DNA of 64,000 bases, taken from contig JAPOOG010000115.1 in NCBI GenBank assembly GCA_026713545.1, positions 1-64,000 on the forward strand, written 5' to 3'. The DNA comes from Bryobacterales bacterium. GTDB taxonomy: Bacteria; Acidobacteriota; Terriglobia; Bryobacterales; UBA6623. The translations under genes were made by a program, and so were the position numbers. How positions within the stretch are numbered: position 1 is the first letter of the stretch; each line of letters opens with the position of its first letter. The notes beneath the pieces were generated by a model. It was not told the DNA's origin. It did not search any database and saw only the letters and a program-made list of their open reading frames with translations. Below, one piece after another: positions 54,277 to 61,984 of the stretch.

Positions 54277-56412
54277 CTAGCTTGAGACGGTCTGCATGGA
54301 GTCACGGCTCACAAGCTGTTTCTTCAGTTCTTCCGGATCCGTTGCCGGTTGCCGGCAAACGTAGTTGCGGCAGACGTAGGCAGTCGGCCTCGCGTCGATC
54401 TGGGCGCGGGCAGCCAACAGCGGGACGCGTTCGGATGTCTCGGCATCGGCGGGGTCAAGCCGGGCGACAATCTTGTTCGGCAGGTAAGCGCCATAGACAG
54501 CGTTCAGCAGTGCTCGTGTCCGCGGGTCGCCGGGAGCACCGACCACAGCGATCTCCTGAAAACCATCGTGCCACGCCGCGATGCCGGTCAAGAGGCGCTC
54601 GTGCTGGAAGGGTTGGCGATCCGGACCAGCGCCGAACACCTCGAGCATCGCCGCCGCTCTCTCGCGGTAGTCCTTCCGATCGTGCAGGATGGCGAGTTTC
54701 TGGAGATTCAGAAGCATCACTGAATTCCCCGAGGGGATCGCGCCGTCATGGGCTGTCTTGCTGCGGACCAAGAGGTCCTCATGATCCGAGGCAGTGAAGA
54801 AAAAACCCCCGGCCTGCTTGTCCCAGTAGAACTCGATCAGGAAATCGGTCAACGACTCGGCTTCATCCAGCCAACGAACTTCGCCACTCCACTCGTACAG
54901 GCCCAGCAGCCCTTCGACAAGAAACGCATAGTCCGTGCTGTACGCCTTGAGGCGAGCCTTGCCCTTACCGTATGCGGCGAACAGACGTCCGCCGTCGCGC
55001 ATTTCATGCAGTACGAACTCGGCCGCCGCCGCCGCCGCTTCGCCGTAGCGCGCCTCTTCGAGCACGGCCGCTCCTTTGGCGAGCGCGGTGATCATCAGTC
55101 CGTTCCAACCGGCCAGAATCTTATCGTCGAGGCCGGGTCGGACGCGCTGTTCCCTCACTGCGAGCAGCTTTGACCGGCCTACATCAATGACACGAGCGAC
55201 CTCCTCGATGCTGAGATTCTCGGCCTTGGCGATGACTTCGATCGGGCGGCTCACGTGCAAGATATTCTTCGGGCCGTACGGAACATGCTGGTCGCCGGGA
55301 TGATTCCAATTGCCGACCGTGGTAGCCCCGTAGTGCGAAGCGAAGATGTGGCCGTGCCGCTCGCCGAGAATTTCCTCGATCTGCTCCAAGGTCCAGATGA
55401 AAAACTTGCCTTCGAGACCTTCGCTGTCGGCGTCCTCACTCGAGTAGAACGCGCCTTCCGGGCTACGCAGGTCGCGCAGCACGTACTCGAAGATGCCGCG
55501 CGCTTTCCGCTCGCACAGCTTCCGCAACTCAGGATGACCGGTCGCCTGCAGCCCATCCAGATAGATCGAGCTCACCAGCCCCTGGTCATAGAGCATCTTC
55601 TCGAAGTGCGGGACAAGCCATTTCGGGTCCGTCGAGTAGCGATGGATGCCGCCGCCGAGCTGATCGTAGATGCCGCCGTTCCCCATCTGCTGCAGTGTCA
55701 GTTCCACCTCTCTCAGGTAGGCGTGATGACCCGTGTGAGCGTATTGGCGAAGCAGCAGGTCCATCGACTGGCTTGGCGGAAACTTGTTTGTGCCGCTGGC
55801 AACGCCCCCGAGTTGGTGGTCATAGGCTTGCAGGATGCGGTCCGCGGCCGTGCTGACTTGCTCACGGTTCGGGATGCCGCTTGCTCCACCGCTCGCATGC
55901 AACTGCCGCACGGCCTGAACAACTCGTTCGCTATCCCTCGAAAGTTCCTCTCCCTTGTCTCTCCAGGACTGAGCGATATAGGCCACGATCGTCTTGAAGC
56001 CCGGACGTCCATAGGCGTTGTTCCTGGGGAAATAGGTTCCGGCGTAAACCGGCTTGAGGTCAGGCGTGAGGAAGACACTCATCGGCCAGCCACCGTGACC
56101 GCCGGTGTAAAGCATCGTGGCGCTCATATAGATTTCGTCGAGGTCCGGGCGCTCTTCGCGATCCACCTTGATCGATATGTAGTCACGGTTGAGGATCGCC
56201 GCCACCTCCTCGTCCTCGAAACTCTCGTGCTCCATGACGTGGCACCAGTGGCACGCGGCGTACCCGATGCTGAGGAAGATCAGACGGTTCTCTTGGCGCG
56301 CCCTGGCGAGTGCTTCCCCTCCCCACGGATACCAGTTCACGGGGTTGTGAGCATGCTGCAGCAGATACGGGCTGGCTTCGTTAACGAGCGCGTTGGTGTG
56401 TTGTGAGGGCAT
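54277..56412 (-). CDS. DUF255 thioredoxin-domain protein (YyaL/SSP411 family)
   Basis: About 711 residues. N-terminal DUF255 thioredoxin-like domain with [38 protein letters not shown] (CHWC, about 54-57), [10 protein letters not shown] and [12 protein letters not shown]; then an (alpha/alpha)6 barrel resembling N-acylglucosamine epimerase-type folds ([40 protein letters not shown]). A widespread family of uncertain role, possibly a redox-linked or sugar-modifying enzyme. Full length. Cytoplasmic, no signal peptide. Confidence 0.93.
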   Translation of the reverse strand: MPSQHTNALVNEASPYLLQHAHNPVNWYPWGGEALARARQENRLIFLSIGYAACHWCHVMEHESFEDEEVAAILNRDYISIKVDREERPDLDEIYMSATMLYTGGHGGWPMSVFLTPDLKPVYAGTYFPRNNAYGRPGFKTIVAYIAQSWRDKGEELSRDSERVVQAVRQLHASGGASGIPNREQVSTAADRILQAYDHQLGGVASGTNKFPPSQSMDLLLRQYAHTGHHAYLREVELTLQQMGNGGIYDQLGGGIHRYSTDPKWLVPHFEKMLYDQGLVSSIYLDGLQATGHPELRKLCERKARGIFEYVLRDLRSPEGAFYSSEDADSEGLEGKFFIWTLEQIEEILGERHGHIFASHYGATTVGNWNHPGDQHVPYGPKNILHVSRPIEVIAKAENLSIEEVARVIDVGRSKLLAVREQRVRPGLDDKILAGWNGLMITALAKGAAVLEEARYGEAAAAAAEFVLHEMRDGGRLFAAYGKGKARLKAYSTDYAFLVEGLLGLYEWSGEVRWLDEAESLTDFLIEFYWDKQAGGFFFTASDHEDLLVRSKTAHDGAIPSGNSVMLLNLQKLAILHDRKDYRERAAAMLEVFGAGPDRQPFQHERLLTGIAAWHDGFQEIAVVGAPGDPRTRALLNAVYGAYLPNKIVARLDPADAETSERVPLLAARAQIDARPTAYVCRNYVCRQPATDPEELKKQLVSRDSMQTVSS

Positions 56413-56430
56413 GGCCTAAAGGGGATCTTA

Positions 56431-56712
56431 GCAGCGCGTGCAAAAAATCACTTGGGCGTCGTTACGCGCCTCGGGGCCGATTGCGTGACGCATGGCCGTT
56501 CCAGCAATGCGGCGCTGCCCTTTCCGCGCAGCCGAGCGGAAGCGGCGCGCAACCCTTTGAGCGACGGACTTTTTTGTTCCAACGGCGGTTCCGAGCATGC
56601 CGCCCAGCGTGACCATGGAGCCGACCGCCTAAGGTCGTCGGCTTTGCCGTTCGCTTTTTCCTTCGCAAGGAGGAGATCACCCGGATCGAAGGTCCTCCTC
56701 ACTTCGGCCTGC
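56431..56712. repeat. Family B element, copy 3 (degenerate ends)
   Basis: Left end GCAGCGCGTG (56431-56440), followed by CGTTACGCGCC, GTGACGCATGGCCGTTCCAG, TTTTTTGTTCCAACGGCGG and GAGGAGGAGATCACCCGGAT, all shared with copy 1. The right inverted end is lost or replaced (CTTCGGCCTGCGGG). Confidence 0.75.
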
Positions 56713-56729
56713 GGGTCTTGACGGCGGCG

Positions 56730-57947
56730 CTACCAGTCAACGACCGAGCCGTCATCCGGGTCGAACCGCGGCCGGTACTCTCTGGGCTCGCCCACCTGCG
56801 CCATCAGCTTTTCTTCGTCGATCGTGATCCCGAGGCCCGGATCAGTCAGCAGAGGCCGGTGGCCGTTGCGAACCGGAGGCATCGGCTTGGCGAGCAGATC
56901 CATGTACTCGTTGTCGCCGCGTTCCTGAATGAGGAAATTCGGAATGGATGCCGCCACCTGAAAACTCGCCGCCAGCGAACACGGCCCTTGCGGGTTGTGA
57001 GGCGCCAGAGGCGAGTAGTATGCCTCGGCCATACCCGCTATGATCTTCAGCTCCGTGATGCCGCCCGCGTAGCAGACATCCGGTTGAAGAAAGGTCGCCG
57101 CCCGCTTTTCAAGGATCTCCTTGAAACCCCATTTCGTGAAGATCCTCTCACCGGTGGCGATCGGGATGTGCGTCTTGCGCGCCAGCTCCGCCATGATGTC
57201 GACGTTGAGAGCTTGGATGATCTCTTCGTAGAACCACGGGTTGCAGGGCTCGAGCGCCTTCATCAGAAGGAGCGCCGTCGGCGGCTGGACGGCGCCGTGG
57301 AAGTCCAGACCGATATCCACCTCGTCACCGTACTTGTCACGGAGAGCCTTGAAGCGTTCAACCACCTCGTCGACGAACTTCTGACCCTCGATGTACTTGA
57401 TGGCCTGCCGTTCTTCGCCTCGCGGACCGGTCTTCATGGCAGTGACGCCGGTTTCTTCGCTGACGCGGCCGTACACTCGGACCCGGTCACGCGTCGGCCC
57501 GCCGAGAAGCTTGTAGACCGGGACACCGTAAACCTTCCCCTTGATATCCCACAGCGCCTGATCGATCCCGCTCGTGATCGCTGTCTTGATCGGACCTCCG
57601 CGGTAGAACGCTCCACGGTGAATTGCCTGCCAGTGGTGAACGACACGGCAAGGGTCCTGCCCGATGAGATAGTCGCCCACTTCCAACGCTCCGGCGGCGC
57701 AGGCCTTGGCGTCGTCCTTGAGCATTTCCCCCCATCCGACAATTCCGGCGTCTGTCGAGATCTTCACGAAGACCCACGAGTTCTTCAAGACGAAGGCGTC
57801 AATCCTGGTGACCTTGATACTGTCGTTCGGGCCCACCGCAGCCGCATCGGTTCGCTCGGCGGTGAACAGGGCGTCGAGACCGACCAGCGCTCCTGCGCCC
57901 GCCAGACAGCGAAGCCAGGAACGACGGTTCATGCGAAAACGTGACAT
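56730..57947 (-). CDS. Exported galactonate dehydratase-like enolase-superfamily protein
   Basis: About 405 residues from the ATG at 57947, which has CAGGAGGG eight bases upstream; the ATG at 57989 lacks one. Tat-like signal (MNRRSWLRCLAGAGALVGLDAL). Barrel metal ligands: IGLDFHGAVQ (Asp), WFYEEII (Glu) and IATGERIF (Glu); base His in LAPHNPQGP, and LQPDVCYAGGITE. LDFHG and GERIFTKWGF resemble D-galactonate dehydratase and related acid-sugar dehydratases. An exported enolase-superfamily enzyme is unusual but common in this type of genome. Confidence 0.88.
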   Translation of the reverse strand: MSRFRMNRRSWLRCLAGAGALVGLDALFTAERTDAAAVGPNDSIKVTRIDAFVLKNSWVFVKISTDAGIVGWGEMLKDDAKACAAGALEVGDYLIGQDPCRVVHHWQAIHRGAFYRGGPIKTAITSGIDQALWDIKGKVYGVPVYKLLGGPTRDRVRVYGRVSEETGVTAMKTGPRGEERQAIKYIEGQKFVDEVVERFKALRDKYGDEVDIGLDFHGAVQPPTALLLMKALEPCNPWFYEEIIQALNVDIMAELARKTHIPIATGERIFTKWGFKEILEKRAATFLQPDVCYAGGITELKIIAGMAEAYYSPLAPHNPQGPCSLAASFQVAASIPNFLIQERGDNEYMDLLAKPMPPVRNGHRPLLTDPGLGITIDEEKLMAQVGEPREYRPRFDPDDGSVVDW

Positions 57948-58036
57948 CGGACATACCCTCCTGAATGCGTTATCCCCCGCCGGGGTCATCCCAGCTTACG
58001 GCACTTCGGCCGGCCGCCACCACATCCCTGCCCTAT

Positions 58037-58320
58037 CAGCCCGTGGTAAAAGTCACGCAGGCGGCGTTACGCGCCCCTGGACCGATTGCGTACTGCCCAG
58101 CCGCTTCAGGAAGGCGGCGCCTCGCTCTGCGCGTTTTTTCTTCGAAGCCGAGCGGAAGCGGCGCGTAACTCTTTGGGCGACGGACATTTGCGGTCGTCGG
58201 CTTTGTCGTTCGCTTTTCCTTCGCGAGGAGGAGATCACCCGGATCGCCATCCTCCTCACTCCGCGCCGAGCGACCACAGGAGCCCGCCGCGCCTTCCACG
58301 GGACCTTTACCACGGACTGC
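58037..58320. repeat. Family B MITE-like element, copy 4
   Basis: Ends CAGCCCGTGG (58037-58046) and CCACGGACTGC (58310-58320), 284 bp, sharing GCGGCGTTACGCGCC, GCGTAACTCTTTGGGCGACG and GAGGAGGAGATCACCCGG with the other copies. Confidence 0.8.
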
Positions 58321-58363
58321 TATGCTGCCAACCCGGCCCGAATGGGGGAGCCTGCGCCGACAC

Positions 58364-58457
58364 CTAGTTTTTTTCTTCGCTGCCAAGGTTCACATTCGAG
58401 TCAAGTTGACGCGGCGATCCGTTGACCTGCTTGTCGGTCTGAGGACTTCCTCGCTAG
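58364..58457. repeat. 94-bp repeat, copy 2 (family D)
   Basis: Same length and orientation as 123-216, 3 mismatches, CTAG at both ends. It abuts the stop codon of the ceramidase-like gene (58458). Confidence 0.85.
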
Positions 58458-59873
58458 CTATGAAATCAAAAGCTTCCGTACAGCGGTCGTCAGCAGCTCG
58501 TCGACCTTCGGGTCACACCAGGCGACGCTCACTTCGTAGCCGCCTTGGGGATAGGATTCTTTCGTGGGGATGTACCAAGGGCCGTCATCACCATAAGCCG
58601 CGGTCGCGACAAACCGCTCGGGTCGCATCTCTTGCGCCCGCAACTGGTATTCGACGAAACATTCCCCAGGCAGGTGCAGCATGGAAACGTCGTTGACTTG
58701 AAGGCCGCTGACGACGATGGGGTCCCCGCGGGCGAACCGGCGCAGGTAAGCCAGGGTGTACGAGGGACGATTGCGCTCTACGACGCTGCGGGACGGGTCG
58801 GCAATCCGCGCGGCAAGCTCACCGGCATCGAAACGGGGATGCGGTTCCGGCAGGAACGGCACCGTGCGCCAGTCGACCGACTCGATAGGCTCCGGCCGGA
58901 GGTTCGCTTCCGAGAGGGTGATCGCCTGGTACATGCGTTCGGTCAAGACGCGGCGCATGGGCTTCGAACCGTCGTTATACTTGCCTGCCCCGACATTGCC
59001 CCCACAGCCATTGAAATAGAGGTGCAGACATTCCGGCTCTTCGCGCTGCCGCTGCCGGCGCGCCAAGCCACAGAAGTCGGCGCTGACGCGGCCGTCGCCG
59101 TAGTAACTCATCGGATGGCAGGCATAGTAGTGGCATGCGGCAACCTTCTTGCCGTTGTCGTAGAACGCCACGGTCTTCAGCCAAGGATCGATCACTCCCT
59201 CCGGCAAGCGATGATGCTCAGGGTTGCGTGAACTGCTGCCCCGCTGCGAGCCGACCTTGCCGTCCGCACCCACAATCCGACGATTGGACGCGACCTTCCC
59301 GACACGGGCTTGCCCGTGGGCGACGGCGGTGACCTGCCGCGGTTGCGTCAAGGCCTTGCTGACCGCGTCCCGGGTCCTCTCCAGGCAGCTTTGGAAGAAT
59401 GCGAGGTCGAGCGTCGGCGGCAGCTCCGGGTACTGTGCGACGATCTGCTGAGCGTCCAGGCATGCAAAAGGAGCATTGTGCGGGTGCACGCTGTGAAGAG
59501 CGACCCGCTCGGGCGTCGTACCCGCCGCCTCGGCCAGCGCTTGACGCCAAGCGATGTGAGCGGCGTTCAGAATACCGGTCCAATCGACGACGCAGATCAC
59601 GATGGGCTTGTCGAGACCCAACAACACGAACCCTATCGCCTCCAGAGGATCGTCCACTCCGACAACGGGCTGAATCCATCCGCCACACAGGGAATGGCCA
59701 AGCGGCGGCGTGACGTCGAATCGGAATGGACATAGGCGCAGTGTTTTCATAGCCGTGTCCGAGCAACGAGAGGCCACCAGGCCCGTTCCGGCCAACGTTG
59801 TCTGGAGGAATGTTCGCCGATCGACGGCGGTCGATGCAATTTCTTTTACGTAGTTGTCTCTGACTGGCTCCAT
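58458..59873 (-). CDS. Neutral/alkaline ceramidase-like exported protein
   Basis: About 471 residues. Tat-type signal (VDRRTFLQTTLAGTGLVASRCSD). It matches the N-terminal domain of neutral ceramidase-like proteins: FRFDVTPPLGHSL, ALHSVHPHNAPF (metal-site His residues), HYYACHPMSYYGDGRVSADFCGLARR, LYFNGCGGNVGAGKYND and LHLPGECFVEYQL. Probably a periplasmic Zn-dependent amidase; the C-terminal domain of true ceramidases is missing, so the substrate is uncertain. Gene ends at a family D repeat. Confidence 0.85.
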   Translation of the reverse strand: MEPVRDNYVKEIASTAVDRRTFLQTTLAGTGLVASRCSDTAMKTLRLCPFRFDVTPPLGHSLCGGWIQPVVGVDDPLEAIGFVLLGLDKPIVICVVDWTGILNAAHIAWRQALAEAAGTTPERVALHSVHPHNAPFACLDAQQIVAQYPELPPTLDLAFFQSCLERTRDAVSKALTQPRQVTAVAHGQARVGKVASNRRIVGADGKVGSQRGSSSRNPEHHRLPEGVIDPWLKTVAFYDNGKKVAACHYYACHPMSYYGDGRVSADFCGLARRQRQREEPECLHLYFNGCGGNVGAGKYNDGSKPMRRVLTERMYQAITLSEANLRPEPIESVDWRTVPFLPEPHPRFDAGELAARIADPSRSVVERNRPSYTLAYLRRFARGDPIVVSGLQVNDVSMLHLPGECFVEYQLRAQEMRPERFVATAAYGDDGPWYIPTKESYPQGGYEVSVAWCDPKVDELLTTAVRKLLIS

Positions 59874-60060
59874 GATGACGGATACTCCAACTGATCGAAC
59901 TCCGGGACGCGCACTTAGCCTGCGGGTGCGCGGAGGTCGGATCGACTTCGCTTGACAGTTTTACGTGTCGTTCCACATGTCACTTTACACGGCCGGCTTC
60001 CACATGCTGCATCCATTGGTTCAGAAACTCCCCAGGTGCTCTTCAAGTCAACGCAATATC

Positions 60061-60420
60061 GAACGTCCTCCTTTCTCAGCATGGGTTCATTTTGCGTTCG
60101 CCACAGAAGAACGAGCCCTGAGGGCGACGTGATCTGCGGCGAACGGCGCTTGTCTTGAGGCCGAATGAGAACGGCTGACGATGTGCTGACCCTGGTTGAT
60201 GGGCAAATTGTTTGCCGGGAAATGGCGGGAATTGATGGGAAGGGAAGCCGTGACTTGTCGGCCGGCACGGCTGTCGGGACGGCGGGTTCTGGTTGAGCAA
60301 CCCTTACGCACTCTAGGCGACCGAACGGCCGCAAAAGCCGTGACTCGTGTCTCATGATTCGTGACCCACTCGGACTTCGCTTCGCCACTTGATGAGCAAT
60401 GCAGGCTGGGATTCCCGCCT
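60061..60420. repeat. Family C repeat, copy 2
   Basis: Homologous to 50606-50971 in the same orientation: GAACGTCCTCCTTTCTCAGC, CGGCGAACGGCGCTTGTC, GTGACTTGTCGGCC, then the heptamer-containing tail and GGGATTCCCGCC. It is followed by hairpin GCCTGTC/GACAGGC (60421-60443). Confidence 0.7.
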
Positions 60421-60461
60421 GCCTGTCATCATGCTAGACAGGCCGGGGAGTCTAAAACAAG

Positions 60462-60477
60462 ACTGAAGGGCTTCAGT
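60462..60477. repeat. Hairpin ACTGAAG-GG-CTTCAGT, copy 1
   Basis: A perfect 7-bp stem with a 2-base loop, repeated exactly at 60871-60886 within a longer shared block (GACTGAAGGGCTTCAGTACC). Confidence 0.6.
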
Positions 60478-60497
60478 ACCAAAAGGCATTAAAAAGC

Positions 60498-60735
60498 CGT
60501 GTTTCGTGTTTCGTGTCTCGTGTCTCGTGTTTCGTGAAAACCGTTGGTCGAAACCTCGTTCGCTCCAGAAAGAAATGTCTGCCGGCCGTTGAACCGTAAA
60601 GGCCGTGTCTCGTGTCTCGTGTTTCGTGAAAACCGTTGGTCGAGGCCTCGTTCACTCCAGAAGAAATGTCTGACGGCCGTTGAACCGTAAAGGCTGTTTC
60701 TCGTGTCTCGTGTCTCGTGAAAAACATAAAAGCCG
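60498..60735. repeat. Tandem array of heptamer run plus core (family A)
   Basis: Two and a half head-to-tail units. Each has three to six CGTGTTT/CGTGTCT heptamers, GTGAAAACCGTTGGTCGA, a CTCCAGAAGAAATGTCTG core and CCGTTGAACCGTAAAGGC, then the next heptamer run. Cores start near 60536 and 60629. The same core occurs once at about 5935-5998. Confidence 0.8.
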
Positions 60736-60900
60736 TGTTGCTGACGCGGGCGGCTCGCCTCTCGCCCTGCCGGCCCTTTCACGCACTTCGCCTCGCCAAG
60801 TGGGAAAAAATGCAGGGCAGGATTCCCGCTTTGCTGTCGTCATGCCAAGCAGGCCGGGGCAGAAAAAAAGACTGAAGGGCTTCAGTACCTTTTTCGCCGA
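60736..60900. repeat. Family A tail module with hairpin, copy 2 of the hairpin
   Basis: Contains CTCTCGCCCTGCCGGCCC, CACTTCGCCTCGCC, GTGGGAAAAAATGCAGG (a family A right end), CAGGATTCCCGC and the ACTGAAG/CTTCAGT hairpin (60871-60886) followed by ACCTTTTTCG, which could end plus-strand transcripts. The region 59874-61002 has no recognisable gene; 59874-60060 shows nothing. Confidence 0.65.
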
Positions 60901-61002
60901 GGGGGATTTTTTCCTTCGACATCTGCTTGGCGCACCGGGTGAACTTCTCGCATTGCTTCGACACTCAGTCACTCTTCACTGACAGTCCCAACAGCGAGCG
61001 GT

Positions 61003-61008
61003 TAGAAT
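61003..61008 (+). promoter_or_regulatory. Possible -10 (TAGAAT) for the methyltransferase gene
   Basis: TAGAAT lies 124 bases before the ATG at 61133. No clear -35; the distance leaves a leader of about 115 bases or an earlier non-ATG start. Confidence 0.3.
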
Positions 61009-61132
61009 CGGAGGTCCTTTTCGGGTTTGCCTGCTTGCACGTTCAGGAAGCCCCTGCACCGGGGATCGAAGACGTTTGCCGCGAGAGAGAATCAGATGCC
61101 GATTTCAGTTGCTTTCGTGGCCGCTCGCTCCC

Positions 61133-61870
61133 ATGGAGGACTTTCGCAAGCCGATGCAGGCTTTGCCGCTGCGAGAAGGCGCCAAGCGGACAAGATACCC
61201 TTTCCGCCTGTTGCGCTACTGGTGGGTGTATCAGGGGATCCTCGATGAGGCCCGCCGCCTGGGCCGCGGTCCGACCATTGTGGACGTCGGCTCCGAAGCC
61301 GGATTACTGAGGAGCCTTGCGCCGAACGTAGCCGGCGCTCACTGGATCGGACTGGACCGCAACGTCGCCAATCAGCACGTCGTGGTCGCCGGGTATGACG
61401 CACTTCACGAGTGCAATCTCGAGCAGTCCATACCGCTCGCCGACGATTCGGCTGACATCATCGTTTGCTCACACATCCTCGAGCACCTCAGGAACCCGGA
61501 AAACGCACTCGGCGAAGCCATCCGTGTTCTGAAGCCCGGCGGAGTCCTGCTGGTGGGCTCTCCCGTGCTGTGGAGGCCGGTGGCGGCGTACTATCAGCGT
61601 CGATACAACCGTGAACTGCAAACGGGGAAACGGCAGCTTGGGCAACACGTCACCGCCTTCCATCCGAAAATGTGGAAGCGGCTGGCCGTCCGGCTCGGGC
61701 TCGAAGTGGAGATTTTCGCCGGCTCGCACATCCTTCGCTGGACCGGCAGCCGCCTGGAAAACCACCAGGCCTGGGTCCGCCTCAATCAGTTTCTGGCGGC
61801 CATCTTCCCGGCATTCGGCAACGAAGTCTGCATTCAGCTTCGCGCGCCGTCCGGCGAGGAGACACGTTAG
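61133..61870 (+). CDS. SAM-dependent class I methyltransferase
   Basis: About 245 residues from the ATG at 61133; the frame is open back to a TTG at 61076 but that part is not convincing. Rossmann-type motifs: TIVDVGSEAGLLRSL (SAM motif I), WIGLDRN, DDSADIIVCSHILEHLRNPENALGEAIRVLKPGGVLLVGSPV (Methyltransf_11-type post motifs). The C-terminal third has Trp-rich helices (HQAWVRLNQFLAAIFPAFG). Substrate unknown. Convergent with the malate synthase gene. Confidence 0.85.
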   Translation: MEDFRKPMQALPLREGAKRTRYPFRLLRYWWVYQGILDEARRLGRGPTIVDVGSEAGLLRSLAPNVAGAHWIGLDRNVANQHVVVAGYDALHECNLEQSIPLADDSADIIVCSHILEHLRNPENALGEAIRVLKPGGVLLVGSPVLWRPVAAYYQRRYNRELQTGKRQLGQHVTAFHPKMWKRLAVRLGLEVEIFAGSHILRWTGSRLENHQAWVRLNQFLAAIFPAFGNEVCIQLRAPSGEETR

Positions 61871-61984
61871 CTCGCAGCGCTCTGTTTGAACAGGCCGCGG
61901 TCGGTCCCGTTTTTCTTCTTCGAAGTCTTCTACGGAACGTGAAGCCGGCAGTGCTACGCCGTGGCGCGACGAGAGAATTGAAAG

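Noticed and set aside
60498..60735. CRISPR-like array of repeats
   Set aside because: Units are long, imperfect and head-to-tail with no unique spacers; repeated heptamers and cores occur elsewhere as dispersed repeats; no cas genes.
60473..60782. Minus-strand ORFs reading HETRDTRHETR-type peptides
   Set aside because: They are translations of the CGTGTYT heptamer repeat; period-7 DNA leaves several frames open without coding function.
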